Shown piece by piece: positions 1-8,401 of a DNA stretch of 64,000 nucleotides. Position 1 is the first letter of the stretch. Every line of letters starts with the position of its first letter. Below the pieces are notes generated by a model. That model did not search any database. It was given only the letters and a program-made list of their open reading frames with translations, and had not been told where the DNA came from. The position numbers and the translations under genes are program-made. Source of the DNA: Buttiauxella ferragutiae (GTDB lineage Bacteria > Pseudomonadota > Gammaproteobacteria > Enterobacterales > Enterobacteriaceae); the NCBI RefSeq assembly GCF_001654915.1, contig NZ_LXEQ01000061.1; one strand, given 5' to 3'.

Positions 1-834
1 ACTCAGGATATAACCCCTGAAAAAATCCATCTCGCCATCAAAGAAATTCGCGTCCTGGAACAGTCTGCCGAAAGTGTTCCTGAGTACGGCAAAGCGGTCA
101 ATATCAAGACCAAACGTGGCGTTATCAAGCCACGCACGCCAAATCAGGCGCAATACATCGCCAATATTCTCGACCATGACATCACCTTTGGCGTCGGCCC
201 TGCTGGTACCGGTAAAACGTACCTCGCAGTTGCTGCGGCAGTGGATGCGCTGGAACGTCAAGATATCCGTCGTATTCTGCTGACGCGCCCAGCCGTCGAA
301 GCCGGTGAAAAACTGGGCTTCCTGCCTGGCGATTTAAGCCAAAAAGTCGACCCTTACTTGCGTCCGCTTTACGACGCCCTGTTTGAGATGCTCGGTTTTG
401 AGCGCGTTGAAAAGCTAATGGAGCGCAATGTTATTGAAGTCGCACCATTGGCCTACATGCGTGGGCGTACATTAAACGATGCTTTCATCATTCTTGATGA
501 AAGCCAGAACACCACCATCGAACAGATGAAGATGTTCCTGACGCGCATTGGCTTCAACTCCAAAGCAGTAATTACTGGTGATGTCACCCAAATCGATTTG
601 CCAAAAAATCTGAAATCCGGCCTGCGCCACGCCATTGAGGTGCTGGCCGAAGTCGATGAAATCAGTTTTAACTTCCTTAACAGCGAAGACGTAGTACGCC
701 ACCCGGTGGTGGCACGCATTGTGAATGCCTATGAAGCGTGGGAAAACGCCGAACAGGTTCGTAAAGATGAACTCGCAGCAGAGCGCAAGCGAGAAGCGAT
801 GGCAATCAATGCTGCCGCTCAGGAGAGTAAATGA
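1..834 (+). CDS. ybeZ: PhoH-like ATPase YbeZ (5' end missing)
   Basis: The reading frame is open from the first base of the window, so the N-terminus lies outside; the last 277 codons are present (the E. coli protein has about 346). The Walker A motif GPAGTGKT lies at bases 196-219, and a Walker B-like stretch (ILDESQNT) near base 490. These are the marks of the PhoH P-loop NTPase/helicase family. YbeZ partners with the RNase YbeY in ribosome quality control and rRNA maturation (family knowledge). Its stop codon overlaps the ybeY start (ATGA at 831-834), so the two are translationally coupled in a ybeZ-ybeY-ybeX-lnt operon. Confidence 0.95.
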   Translation, partial: TQDITPEKIHLAIKEIRVLEQSAESVPEYGKAVNIKTKRGVIKPRTPNQAQYIANILDHDITFGVGPAGTGKTYLAVAAAVDALERQDIRRILLTRPAVEAGEKLGFLPGDLSQKVDPYLRPLYDALFEMLGFERVEKLMERNVIEVAPLAYMRGRTLNDAFIILDESQNTTIEQMKMFLTRIGFNSKAVITGDVTQIDLPKNLKSGLRHAIEVLAEVDEISFNFLNSEDVVRHPVVARIVNAYEAWENAEQVRKDELAAERKREAMAINAAAQESK

Positions 835-1298
835 GTCAGGTAATACTGGATTTACAGGTCGCGTGTGAAGACGCAAGCGGCCTGCCAACGGAAGAACAAT
901 TTCAGACCTGGCTTGATGCGGTCATTCCACAGTTTCAGGAAGAATCAGAAGTTACGATTCGCCTGGTGGATGATGCAGAGAGCCACGATCTGAACCTCAC
1001 TTACCGTGGGAAAGATAAATCCACCAACGTGCTTTCGTTCCCGTTTGAAGCCCCGCCAGGCATTGAACTTCCATTACTGGGCGACCTGATTATTTGCCGT
1101 CAGGTGGTGGAACAAGAAGCAAAAGAGCAGCAAAAACCGCTGGATGCACATTGGGCACATATGGTCATCCACGGTAGTTTGCATCTGCTTGGCTATGATC
1201 ATATTGAAGATGAGGAAGCCGAAGAGATGGAATCCCTGGAAACAGAGATAATGCTTGCTCTTGGGTATGCTGATCCGTACATTGCCGAGAAAGAATAG
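831..1298 (+). CDS. ybeY: Endoribonuclease YbeY
   Basis: The 155-residue length equals the E. coli protein. The UPF0054 zinc site H-x3-H-x5-H is complete at His114, His118 and His124 (HGSLHLLGYDH). YbeY is a single-strand-specific metal-dependent RNase needed for 16S rRNA 3'-end maturation and 70S ribosome quality control in the cytoplasm. The start overlaps the ybeZ stop by four bases. About 100 bases separate it from ybeX and no terminator is seen there, so the operon probably continues. Confidence 0.97.
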   Translation: MSQVILDLQVACEDASGLPTEEQFQTWLDAVIPQFQEESEVTIRLVDDAESHDLNLTYRGKDKSTNVLSFPFEAPPGIELPLLGDLIICRQVVEQEAKEQQKPLDAHWAHMVIHGSLHLLGYDHIEDEEAEEMESLETEIMLALGYADPYIAEKE

Positions 1299-1397
1299 TC
1301 TCTGTAGGGTTAACCCTTCTGAGCGCAGAACCGCAGGCAGTGCACGATTAAACTGCCTGTTATCAATTCATTATCGAGAGGCCTCAAACCAAACGCC

Positions 1398-2276
1398 ATG
1401 AGCGACGACAACTCACAAAACAGTGACACGCCTGCCAGTAAGAAGGGATTCTTTTCCCTGATTCTCAACCAGCTATTCCACGGTGAACCTAAAAACCGTG
1501 ACGATCTGCTGACACTCATCCGTGATTCTGAGCAAAATGATCTGATCGATCAGGATACCCGCGACATGCTCGAAGGCGTGATGGACATCGCCGACCAACG
1601 CGTCCGCGACATCATGATCCCTCGCTCGCAAATGGTAACGCTCAAACACAACCAGACGCTGGACGAATGCCTCGATGTGATCATCGAATCAGCACACTCC
1701 CGCTTCCCGGTGATCAGTGAAGACAAAGATCATATCGAAGGGATTCTGATGGCCAAAGATCTGCTGCCGTTTATGCGCAGCGATACTGAGCCATTTAGCA
1801 TGGAAAAAGTGTTACGTCAGGCCGTTGTTGTGCCAGAAAGTAAGCGTGTTGACCGCATGCTGAAAGAGTTTCGTCAGCAGCGCTACCACATGGCGATTGT
1901 GATTGATGAGTTTGGCGGGGTTTCCGGCCTTGTGACTATCGAAGATATTCTCGAACTGATTGTCGGGGAAATTGAAGATGAGTACGACGACGAAGAAGAT
2001 AGCGATTTCCGCCAGCTAAGCCGCCATACATGGACGGTCCGTGCTTTGGCCTCAATCGAAGATTTCAACGACACCTTCGCTACCCATTTCAATGATGACG
2101 AAGTGGATACCATTGGTGGATTAGTGATGCAGGCCTTTGGCCACTTACCTGCCCGTGGCGAAACCATTGAAATTGATGGTTATCAGTTTAAAGTCGCGAT
2201 GGCAGATAGCCGCCGTGTGATTCAGGTTCATGTCAGAATTCCGGACGACTCGCCACAACCGAAACTGGAAGATTAA
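1398..2276 (+). CDS. ybeX: CorC/HlyC-family CBS-domain protein YbeX
   Basis: The 292-residue length matches E. coli YbeX (CorC). The order is a charged N-terminal region, two CBS motifs (about residues 65-190) and the C-terminal CorC_HlyC transporter-associated domain (about 205-285). There are no membrane spans, so the protein is cytoplasmic. It has been linked to cobalt/magnesium efflux with CorA and, through its neighbours, to ribosome metabolism. The lnt start follows seven bases after the stop. The start was chosen by family length; no strong ribosome-binding site is visible. Confidence 0.95.
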   Translation: MSDDNSQNSDTPASKKGFFSLILNQLFHGEPKNRDDLLTLIRDSEQNDLIDQDTRDMLEGVMDIADQRVRDIMIPRSQMVTLKHNQTLDECLDVIIESAHSRFPVISEDKDHIEGILMAKDLLPFMRSDTEPFSMEKVLRQAVVVPESKRVDRMLKEFRQQRYHMAIVIDEFGGVSGLVTIEDILELIVGEIEDEYDDEEDSDFRQLSRHTWTVRALASIEDFNDTFATHFNDDEVDTIGGLVMQAFGHLPARGETIEIDGYQFKVAMADSRRVIQVHVRIPDDSPQPKLED

Positions 2277-2283
2277 TTTAAAG

Positions 2284-3825
2284 ATGGCTATAGCCCTACT
2301 CCTTCGACGCCAGCGCGTTCGTCTGTTGCTGGCGCTGCTTTTTGGTGCCTGCGGAACGCTGGCTTTCTCCCCTTACGATTTCTGGCCTGCCGCCATTCTT
2401 TCTTTGGCTGGGCTTCAGGGGCTGACTCTCAATCGCCGTCCTATTCAAAGCGCCTGGATTGGTTTCTTCTGGGGGCTGGGGCTATTTGGCTCAGGCATAA
2501 ACTGGGTGTATGTCAGTATCGCGCAATTTGGTGGTATGCCTGGCCCGGTGAATATCTTTTTGGTGGTTTTGCTTGCCGCTTACTTGTCGTTATATACCGG
2601 CTTATTTGGCGGTTTCCTCAGTAAACTCTGCCCGAAAACGACGTGGTGGCGTGTGGCTATTGCAGCACCCATGCTATGGCAACTCACTGAATTCCTGCGC
2701 GGTTGGGTATTAACCGGTTTCCCGTGGCTGCAATTTGGTTATAGCCAGATTGATGGTCCGCTAAAAGGCATTGCGCCAATTCTTGGCGTCGAAAGCATCA
2801 CCTTCCTGCTGATGGTTATCAGCGGCTTGTTGGTTTATGCACTGCATGAACGCAACTGGCGTCCTGCGGTCATTGCCGCTGCGTTGTTGCTGCTACCGTG
2901 GCCGTTACGTTCGATTCAGTGGTATCAACCGCAGCCTGAACGCACCGTCGATGTCGCGATGGTTCAGGGCGATATTCCGCAATCCCTGAAATGGGATGAA
3001 AACCAGTTGCTGAATACGCTGAAGATTTACCTCGATAAAACACAGCCGCAGATGGGTAAATCCCAGCTGATTATCTGGCCTGAATCGGCAATCCCGGATC
3101 TGGAGATAAACCAGCAGCAATTCCTGACGATGATGGACGACCTGCTGCGCTCTAAACACAGCTCGCTGATTACCGGTATTGTTGACGCGCGTTTGAATAA
3201 ACAAAACCGCTACGACACCTACAACACCATTATCACGCTGGGTGAAGGTAACCAGTACAGCTACAACAGCGCCGATCGGTACAACAAAAACCACCTGGTA
3301 CCGTTTGGTGAGTTTGTGCCGCTGGAATCCATTCTGCGCCCGCTGGCCCCGTTCTTTGATTTGCCGATGTCATCATTTAGCCGTGGCCCGTATTTACAGC
3401 CACAACTTGCAGCCAACGGTATCAAGCTCACGCCTGCTATCTGTTATGAAATCATCCTTGGCGAACAAGTGCGTGATAACTTCCGTCCGGACACAGACTT
3501 CCTGCTGACCATTTCCAACGATGCGTGGTTCGGTAAGTCGATTGGCCCGTGGCAGCATTTCCAGATGGCACGCATGCGCTCGCTGGAATTGGGTCGTCCA
3601 CTGCTGCGCAGCACTAACAACGGCATCACTGCCGTGGTGAATGCTGATGGCGATGTCGATGCAGTCATCCCGCAGTTTACGCGCGAAGTGCTGGAAGCGA
3701 AGGTCACGCCAACGCGCGGTATTACGCCGTATGCGCGCTTCGGTGACTGGCCGCTGTGGGGGCTGACATTGATATTTGGCTTTGCCTCAGTTCTGCTGGC
3801 TCTTCGTTCTCGCCGCAAGTTTTAA
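2284..3825 (+). CDS. lnt: Apolipoprotein N-acyltransferase
   Basis: Inner-membrane enzyme that adds the third acyl chain to the N-terminal cysteine of lipoproteins, the last step before Lol sorting. The first 210 residues hold several hydrophobic spans; the nitrilase-like periplasmic domain spans about 220-480 and a final span precedes the basic C-terminus. The catalytic triad Glu267, Lys335 and Cys387 is intact at the E. coli positions. The frame is open further upstream into ybeX, but the ATG at 2284 aligns with the known N-terminus (MAIALL..., 513 residues) and leaves a 7-base gap after ybeX. A strong terminator follows. Confidence 0.97.
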   Translation: MAIALLLRRQRVRLLLALLFGACGTLAFSPYDFWPAAILSLAGLQGLTLNRRPIQSAWIGFFWGLGLFGSGINWVYVSIAQFGGMPGPVNIFLVVLLAAYLSLYTGLFGGFLSKLCPKTTWWRVAIAAPMLWQLTEFLRGWVLTGFPWLQFGYSQIDGPLKGIAPILGVESITFLLMVISGLLVYALHERNWRPAVIAAALLLLPWPLRSIQWYQPQPERTVDVAMVQGDIPQSLKWDENQLLNTLKIYLDKTQPQMGKSQLIIWPESAIPDLEINQQQFLTMMDDLLRSKHSSLITGIVDARLNKQNRYDTYNTIITLGEGNQYSYNSADRYNKNHLVPFGEFVPLESILRPLAPFFDLPMSSFSRGPYLQPQLAANGIKLTPAICYEIILGEQVRDNFRPDTDFLLTISNDAWFGKSIGPWQHFQMARMRSLELGRPLLRSTNNGITAVVNADGDVDAVIPQFTREVLEAKVTPTRGITPYARFGDWPLWGLTLIFGFASVLLALRSRRKF

Positions 3826-3845
3826 CCCCGCATCATCCTAAAAAT

Positions 3846-3870
3846 GGCCAGCTACTGCTGGCCTTTTTTA
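3846..3870 (+). terminator. Rho-independent terminator of ybeZYX-lnt
   Basis: A perfect 7-bp stem, GGCCAGC (3846-3852) with GCTGGCC (3857-3863), closes a TACT loop and is followed by a run of six T. It lies 20 bases after the lnt stop and ends that operon. Confidence 0.9.
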
Positions 3871-3958
3871 TTTCTGGCACAACCTTTGCAAATATTTACT
3901 CATTAGAAACAAACAAAATGCTGAAACCAAACCCTATGGGTAGCAGGAAGCATTGAGC

Positions 3959-4012
3959 TGCACCAAACAATGACATTACGAGCACTAAAGTAGTGCAAGG
4001 AGATATTTTTGC
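3959..4012 (+). promoter_or_regulatory. Candidate NtrC sites and sigma-54 promoter upstream of gltI
   Basis: Two NtrC-like sequences lie 22 bp apart: a half-matching TGCACC at 3959 and a near-perfect palindrome, AGCACTAAAGTAGTGCA, at 3981-3997. Right after comes GG-N10-GC (GG at 3999, TTTTTGC ending 4012), the sigma-54 -24/-12 geometry. The gltIJKL transporter of E. coli is nitrogen-regulated, so the combination is plausible, but NtrC sites normally sit near -100. This is inference from pattern only. Together with the terminator and the leader it accounts for the 366-bp gap between lnt and gltI. Confidence 0.4.
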
Positions 4013-4064
4013 CTTTAAACGGTGCGGCGCACTTCGCAAAAATAAACATCTGGATAGCAAATTC

Positions 4065-4093
4065 TTTACATCAAGCTATGTTAAATGTTAACA
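4065..4093 (+). promoter_or_regulatory. Candidate sigma-70 promoter of gltI
   Basis: TTTACA at 4065-4070 and TTAACA at 4088-4093 are separated by 17 bases. A start near 4100 would give a leader of about 90 nt that contains the C/A-rich element. Pattern match only. Confidence 0.4.
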
Positions 4094-4120
4094 AAAGAAC
4101 AAGTTTCACCCTGTTTTAGT

Positions 4121-4140
4121 AACACACAACAACAAAATAA
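4121..4140 (+). promoter_or_regulatory. C/A-rich GcvB target element in the gltI leader
   Basis: A G-free C/A-rich run with repeated ACA/CAAC units lies 52-71 bases before the gltI start. In Salmonella and E. coli the small RNA GcvB represses gltI by pairing its G/U-rich R1 region to such a C/A-rich translational enhancer upstream of the Shine-Dalgarno. Position and composition fit; GcvB itself is not in this window. Confidence 0.7.
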
Positions 4141-4191
4141 CATTCACATCAGGTATCAATGCCCTGTGGCATTAGGACAAAGGAGTTGGTC

Positions 4192-5103
4192 ATGCAATTA
4201 CGTAAACTAGCCTCAGCTTTGCTGGTTATGGGTTTAGGCGCGGGTATCGCGCACGCTGAAGATGCGAAACCTGCTGCTCAACAAAGCACTCTGGATAAGA
4301 TTGCCGCTAATGGCGTTATTGTGGTCGGTCACCGTGAATCTTCCGTTCCTTTCTCTTACTACGATAATCAACAGAAAGTGGTCGGCTATTCACAGGCTTA
4401 TTCCAATGCCATCGTTGAAGCGGTAAAGAAAAAACTCAACAAACCTGACCTGCAAGTTAAGTTGATCCCGATTACCTCTCAGAACCGTATTCCATTGTTG
4501 CAAAACGGGACTTTCGATTTTGAGTGCGGTTCAACCACCAATAACCTGGAACGCCAGAAACAAGCCTCGTTCTCCAACACTATCTTCGTGGTAGGTACTC
4601 GTTTGCTGGTTAAGAAAGGCGGCGAGATTAAAGACTTTGCCGATCTGAAAGGCAAAGCGGTGGTTGTGACCTCCGGTACCACTTCTGAAGTTCTGCTTAA
4701 CAAGCTGAATGAAGAGAAGAAAATGGACATGCGCATTATCAGCGCCAAAGACCACGGTGACTCGTTCCGCACCCTGGAAAGTGGCCGTGCTGTCGCCTTT
4801 ATGATGGATGATGCCCTGTTAGCCGGTGAGCGTGCAAAAGCGAAGAAACAGGATAACTGGGAAATCGTTGGCACTCCGCAATCACACGAAGCGTACGGCT
4901 GTATGTTGCGTAAAGACGATGCTGATTTTAAAAAGCTGATGGATGACACCATTGCTCAGACACAAACGTCCGGTGAAGCAGCTAAATGGTTCGATAAGTG
5001 GTTCATGAACCCAATCCCACCGAAAAACATCAACATGAACTTCGCGCTGTCTGACGACATGAAAGCCTTGTTCAAAACACCAAACGATAAAGCAGTTAAT
5101 TAA
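4192..5103 (+). CDS. gltI: Glutamate/aspartate-binding periplasmic protein
   Basis: Periplasmic solute-binding protein (family 3) for glutamate and aspartate. An N-terminal signal peptide (MQLRKLASALL..., cleavage after AHA at about residue 22) precedes the SBP_bac_3 domain. The ATG at 4192 is preceded by AAGGAG at 4180-4185 and gives 303 residues against 302 in E. coli; a longer in-frame start 33 bases upstream would ruin the signal peptide. It is the first gene of gltIJKL. The long 3' gap before gltJ carries the SroC RNA, so the binding protein is probably made in excess over the membrane subunits. Confidence 0.97.
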   Translation: MQLRKLASALLVMGLGAGIAHAEDAKPAAQQSTLDKIAANGVIVVGHRESSVPFSYYDNQQKVVGYSQAYSNAIVEAVKKKLNKPDLQVKLIPITSQNRIPLLQNGTFDFECGSTTNNLERQKQASFSNTIFVVGTRLLVKKGGEIKDFADLKGKAVVVTSGTTSEVLLNKLNEEKKMDMRIISAKDHGDSFRTLESGRAVAFMMDDALLAGERAKAKKQDNWEIVGTPQSHEAYGCMLRKDDADFKKLMDDTIAQTQTSGEAAKWFDKWFMNPIPPKNINMNFALSDDMKALFKTPNDKAVN

Positions 5104-5105
5104 TC

Positions 5106-5164
5106 ATACCCGTTAGCATTCGAGTTGCAGCCAACACCCCTGCAGCTTGAAGGATGACGGGTAT
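5106..5164 (+). repeat. Palindromic dispersed repeat, short copy
   Basis: A 25-bp imperfect inverted repeat (arms 5106-5130 and 5140-5164, 20 of 25 matching) with a 9-base loop. The outer end reads ATACCCGT... and the inner end ...CTGCAG. A longer copy with the same ends lies at 14984-15108. It sits just after the gltI stop, in the gltI-gltJ intergenic region. Confidence 0.75.
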
Positions 5165-5187
5165 AGAACCAGGGGCCGGGATGACCT

Positions 5188-5350
5188 TGCCCTCTCGATT
5201 GACGAACTGAAGCTCGGACAGACTATGCGTTGGATGGCCGTTCCCCATCCGACGTGAAAGTACCCAAAAATCTCAGGCTATGACCTGAAATACGGGTACA
5301 AGCTTCTCATCAATCTTCGAGGGTAGCGTGACTGCTACCCTCAATTTTTT
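5188..5350 (+). ncRNA. sroC: SroC small RNA (GcvB sponge), 5' end approximate
   Basis: In E. coli and Salmonella SroC is cut from the gltI-gltJ intergenic transcript and ends at the internal terminator; it base-pairs with GcvB and titrates it, relieving repression of gltI and other amino-acid transporter genes. Here the same intergenic position holds a 260-bp non-coding stretch ending in a strong terminator at 5319-5350. The 3' end is therefore firm. The 5' end is set only by analogy with the about 163-nt E. coli RNA. RNase E processing and Hfq binding are assumed from the family. Confidence 0.75.
5319..5350 (+). terminator. SroC / gltI terminator
   Basis: A perfect 9-bp stem, GAGGGTAGC (5319-5327) with GCTACCCTC (5334-5342), is followed by AATTTTTT. 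Partial read-through is required for expression of gltJKL, which starts 14 bases later. Confidence 0.9.
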
Positions 5351-5363
5351 CTCGGAGTACGTT

Positions 5364-6104
5364 ATGTCTATAGACTGGAACTGGGGAATATTTTTACAGC
5401 CCGCCCCGTTCGGCAACACCACTTATCTGGGCTGGATCTGGAATGGCTTCCAGGTCACCGTTGCCTTGTCCATCTGCGCATGGATAATCGCTTTCTTTGT
5501 CGGCTCACTGTTCGGTATTTTGCGTACCGTCCCGAATAAATGGCTTTCGGGTATGGGCACACTGTATGTCGAGTTATTCCGTAATGTGCCGCTTATCGTG
5601 CAGTTTTTTACCTGGTACTTAGTGGTGCCGGAATTACTGCCCGAAAACCTCGGCATGTGGTTTAAGTCTGAGCTTGACCCGAATATACAATTCTTCCTCT
5701 CGTCGATGATTTGCCTCGGTCTGTTTACCGCCGCTCGTGTCTGCGAACAAGTTCGTGCTGCTATTCAATCGCTACCTCGCGGGCAGAAAAACGCAGCACT
5801 CGCGATGGGGCTGACCCTGCCGCAAGCCTATCGTTATGTTTTGCTGCCGAATGCCTACCGCGTGATTGTGCCGCCAATGACCTCTGAGATGATGAACCTG
5901 GTGAAGAACTCGGCCATCGCATCAACCATTGGCCTGGTCGATATGGCCGCGCAAGCCGGTAAATTGCTCGACTACTCTGCTCACGCCTACGAATCATTTA
6001 CCGCCATCACACTCGCTTATGTGCTGATTAACGCCGTGATTATGCTGGTGATGTATGTGGTTGAACGTAAAATTCGCCTGCCTGGCAACATGGGAGGCAA
6101 ATAA
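5364..6104 (+). CDS. gltJ: Glutamate/aspartate ABC transporter permease GltJ
   Basis: Inner-membrane permease of the polar amino acid (His/Glu/Gln/Arg/opine) 3-TM ABC family, 246 residues as in E. coli. About five hydrophobic spans and the EAA loop (around residues 140-165, ...LPRGQKNAALAMG...) that docks on GltL are visible. The ATG at 5364 follows CGGAG at 5353-5357; longer in-frame starts run into the SroC terminator. The stop overlaps the gltK start by one base (TAATG), so translation is coupled. Confidence 0.96.
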   Translation: MSIDWNWGIFLQPAPFGNTTYLGWIWNGFQVTVALSICAWIIAFFVGSLFGILRTVPNKWLSGMGTLYVELFRNVPLIVQFFTWYLVVPELLPENLGMWFKSELDPNIQFFLSSMICLGLFTAARVCEQVRAAIQSLPRGQKNAALAMGLTLPQAYRYVLLPNAYRVIVPPMTSEMMNLVKNSAIASTIGLVDMAAQAGKLLDYSAHAYESFTAITLAYVLINAVIMLVMYVVERKIRLPGNMGGK

Positions 6105-6778
6105 TGTACGATTTTGACTGGACTTCAATTTTACCCGCTATGCCGTACCTGATTCAGGGGTTAATTATCACCCTGAAAATCACGGTCACTGCGGTGGTAA
6201 TCGGTATCGTGTGGGGAACCTTGCTGGCAGTGATGCGCCTGTCGCCAATCAAGCCAATCGCCTGGTTTGCCAGCGCCTACGTCAACGTTTTCCGTTCTAT
6301 CCCGCTGGTGATGGTGCTGCTGTGGTTCTATCTGGTGGTACCGGGTTTCTTACAGAAAGTACTGGGGCTTTCGCCACAGACGGACATCCGCCTGATTTCG
6401 GCGATGGTCGCCTTCTCGATGTTTGAAGCCGCCTACTATTCCGAAATTATTCGTGCCGGTATTCAGAGCATTTCACGCGGGCAGTCTCATGCCGCGCTGG
6501 CGCTCGGGATGACACACTGGCAGTCAATGAAACTGATTATCCTGCCACAAGCCTTCCGCGCGATGGTGCCGTTACTGTTAACCCAGGGCATCGTCTTATT
6601 CCAGGATACGTCGCTGGTATATGTATTAAGCCTGGCTGATTTCTTCCGTACCGCGACCACCATTGGCGAGCGCGACGGAACCCAGGTTGAGATGATTCTG
6701 TTTGCCGGTTTGGTGTATTTCGTCATCAGTTTGAGTGCTTCGCTGTTGGTTACCTACTTGAAGAAAAGGACAGTGTAA
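6104..6778 (+). CDS. gltK: Glutamate/aspartate ABC transporter permease GltK
   Basis: Second permease of the GltIJKL system, 224 residues as in E. coli. It has about five transmembrane segments and an EAA motif (ISRGQSHAALALG, near residue 125) that contacts the ATPase. Both ends overlap neighbours by one base (TAATG at 6102-6106 and 6776-6780), typical of subunits made in fixed stoichiometry. It forms the heterodimeric membrane channel with GltJ. Confidence 0.96.
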   Translation: MYDFDWTSILPAMPYLIQGLIITLKITVTAVVIGIVWGTLLAVMRLSPIKPIAWFASAYVNVFRSIPLVMVLLWFYLVVPGFLQKVLGLSPQTDIRLISAMVAFSMFEAAYYSEIIRAGIQSISRGQSHAALALGMTHWQSMKLIILPQAFRAMVPLLLTQGIVLFQDTSLVYVLSLADFFRTATTIGERDGTQVEMILFAGLVYFVISLSASLLVTYLKKRTV

Positions 6779-7503
6779 TGATTTCCCTGAAAAATGTTTC
6801 TAAATGGTACGGTCACTTTCAGGTGCTAACCGACTGCTCAACGAGCGTTAAAAAAGGCGAAGTGGTGGTAGTTTGTGGGCCGTCTGGTTCCGGTAAATCA
6901 ACACTGATCAAAACCGTCAACGGTCTGGAACCGGTGCAAAAAGGCGAGATCGTGGTAAACGGCACGCAGGTAAACCACAAGAAAACCAATCTGGCTGAAT
7001 TGCGTTCGCACGTTGGCATGGTGTTCCAACACTTTGAGCTTTTCCCGCATCTGTCGATTATTGAAAACCTGACGCTGGCACAAGTGAAAGTGCTGAAGCG
7101 CAACAAAGAAGAGTCGCGTAAAAAAGGGCTTAAGTTGCTCGAGCGCGTTGGGCTTACGGCGCATGCCGATAAGTTCCCGGCGCAGCTTTCCGGCGGCCAG
7201 CAGCAACGTGTGGCGATTGCGCGCGCGTTGTGTATGGATCCGGTTGCCATGCTGTTTGACGAACCAACTTCCGCGCTTGATCCCGAGATGATCAACGAAG
7301 TGCTGGACGTGATGGTCGAACTGGCAAACGAAGGCATGACCATGATGGTGGTGACACACGAAATGGGCTTTGCCCGTAAAGTGGCGAACCGCGTGATCTT
7401 TATGGATGAAGGGAAGATTGTCGAAGATTCCAATAAAGAAGACTTCTTCAACAATCCGCAGTCTGAGCGAGCGAAAGACTTCCTGGCGAAAATCCTGCAC
7501 TAA
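6778..7503 (+). CDS. gltL: Glutamate/aspartate ABC transporter ATPase GltL
   Basis: Cytoplasmic ATPase subunit, 241 residues. Walker A is GPSGSGKST (residues 34-42), the signature is LSGGQQQR, Walker B is AMLFDEP, and the H-loop is in VVTHEMGFA. It powers glutamate/aspartate import by GltJK. It is the last gene of the operon; the 3' end is closed by a long hairpin shared with the convergent iol operon. Confidence 0.97.
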   Translation: MISLKNVSKWYGHFQVLTDCSTSVKKGEVVVVCGPSGSGKSTLIKTVNGLEPVQKGEIVVNGTQVNHKKTNLAELRSHVGMVFQHFELFPHLSIIENLTLAQVKVLKRNKEESRKKGLKLLERVGLTAHADKFPAQLSGGQQQRVAIARALCMDPVAMLFDEPTSALDPEMINEVLDVMVELANEGMTMMVVTHEMGFARKVANRVIFMDEGKIVEDSNKEDFFNNPQSERAKDFLAKILH

Positions 7504-7512
7504 AAGCCTAAA

Positions 7513-7546
7513 AAAAGGGTGGATGCTATATGGCATCCACCCTTTT
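7513..7546. terminator. Bidirectional terminator between gltL and iolB
   Basis: A perfect 14-bp stem (AAAAGGGTGGATGC at 7513-7526, its complement at 7533-7546) with a 6-base loop. The stem ends in A/T runs on both sides, so it can stop transcription from gltL and from iolB. Confidence 0.9.
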
Positions 7547-7562
7547 CAGTTAAAACCCGCGT

Positions 7563-8378
7563 CTACCCCTGATATTCCTCGCTATTTACCCAGGCATGAT
7601 CCTGCTCCCAGGTAAACATCCACTTGCGAACCGGCCCAGCCATCACGTTCAAATAATAGCTGTCATAACCCGCCATAGTGGCCACCGGATGATATCCCTT
7701 CGGCACCTTCACCACGTCTTTGTCATAGACCGCCATGCATTCGTCCAGTGAACGGTCATCGGTATACACACGCTGCATACAGAAACCCTGCGACGGGTTG
7801 AGGCGATGGTAATACGTCTCCTCAAGATAGGTTTCGTTGGGCGGGTTATCCGTGTCGTGCTTATGGCTGGGATAAGAGCTGGTGCAGCCTTCATTGGTAT
7901 ACACCTCGACAACCAACAAGCTGTCGGCGGCTTTATCTTCCGGCAGAATATTATGCACATAGCGCTGGTTATGGCCTTTACCCCGCGCCTCGGCAGCAAT
8001 ATCTTGCGGCGCGATAAGCCGTGTTTTGTGCGTGCCTTTACCCGGTGCCGAACATACCGCCAGTTCAAGCTGGGTCAGCGCTTCGACTTGCACCGTTTCG
8101 CCGCTTGTGACATACACCGCCCACGGTTTACTCCGCTCAAACGGGCTCATACGGCCACCAATTTCCGGGAAACGTGCATAAGGCGTGTCGATGGTGGCAC
8201 GTCCTGCCACCAACACCAGGCAACGCTCGTCAACCACTGCGGGCAATTCCAGGCGCTGCCCTTCACGCAGTTGATAAACGTCAAAACCGACATATCCCCA
8301 GCCTGCCGTATGCGGCGTAATGTGTTGCGTACGCCCCTGCTCGTCTGGCTGTTGCCAGCGCGAAAGTAATCTGGACAT
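7563..8378 (-). CDS. iolB: 5-deoxy-glucuronate isomerase
   Basis: 271 residues of the KduI/IolB cupin-type isomerase family. IolB converts 5-deoxy-D-glucuronate to 2-deoxy-5-keto-D-gluconate in inositol catabolism. The family's C-terminal histidine-rich metal site is visible (SHKHDTDNPP...E, about residues 175-190, and a later GYHPVATMAGYDSYYLNVMAG stretch typical of IolB, split here by residue: GYHP then YYLNVMAG). An AAGGAG ribosome-binding site precedes the ATG on the minus strand. It is the last gene of the iol operon, 23 bases after iolE. Confidence 0.93.
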   Translation of the reverse strand: MSRLLSRWQQPDEQGRTQHITPHTAGWGYVGFDVYQLREGQRLELPAVVDERCLVLVAGRATIDTPYARFPEIGGRMSPFERSKPWAVYVTSGETVQVEALTQLELAVCSAPGKGTHKTRLIAPQDIAAEARGKGHNQRYVHNILPEDKAADSLLVVEVYTNEGCTSSYPSHKHDTDNPPNETYLEETYYHRLNPSQGFCMQRVYTDDRSLDECMAVYDKDVVKVPKGYHPVATMAGYDSYYLNVMAGPVRKWMFTWEQDHAWVNSEEYQG

Positions 8379-8401
8379 CGGTACTCCTTAAATCAGCACA
8401 G

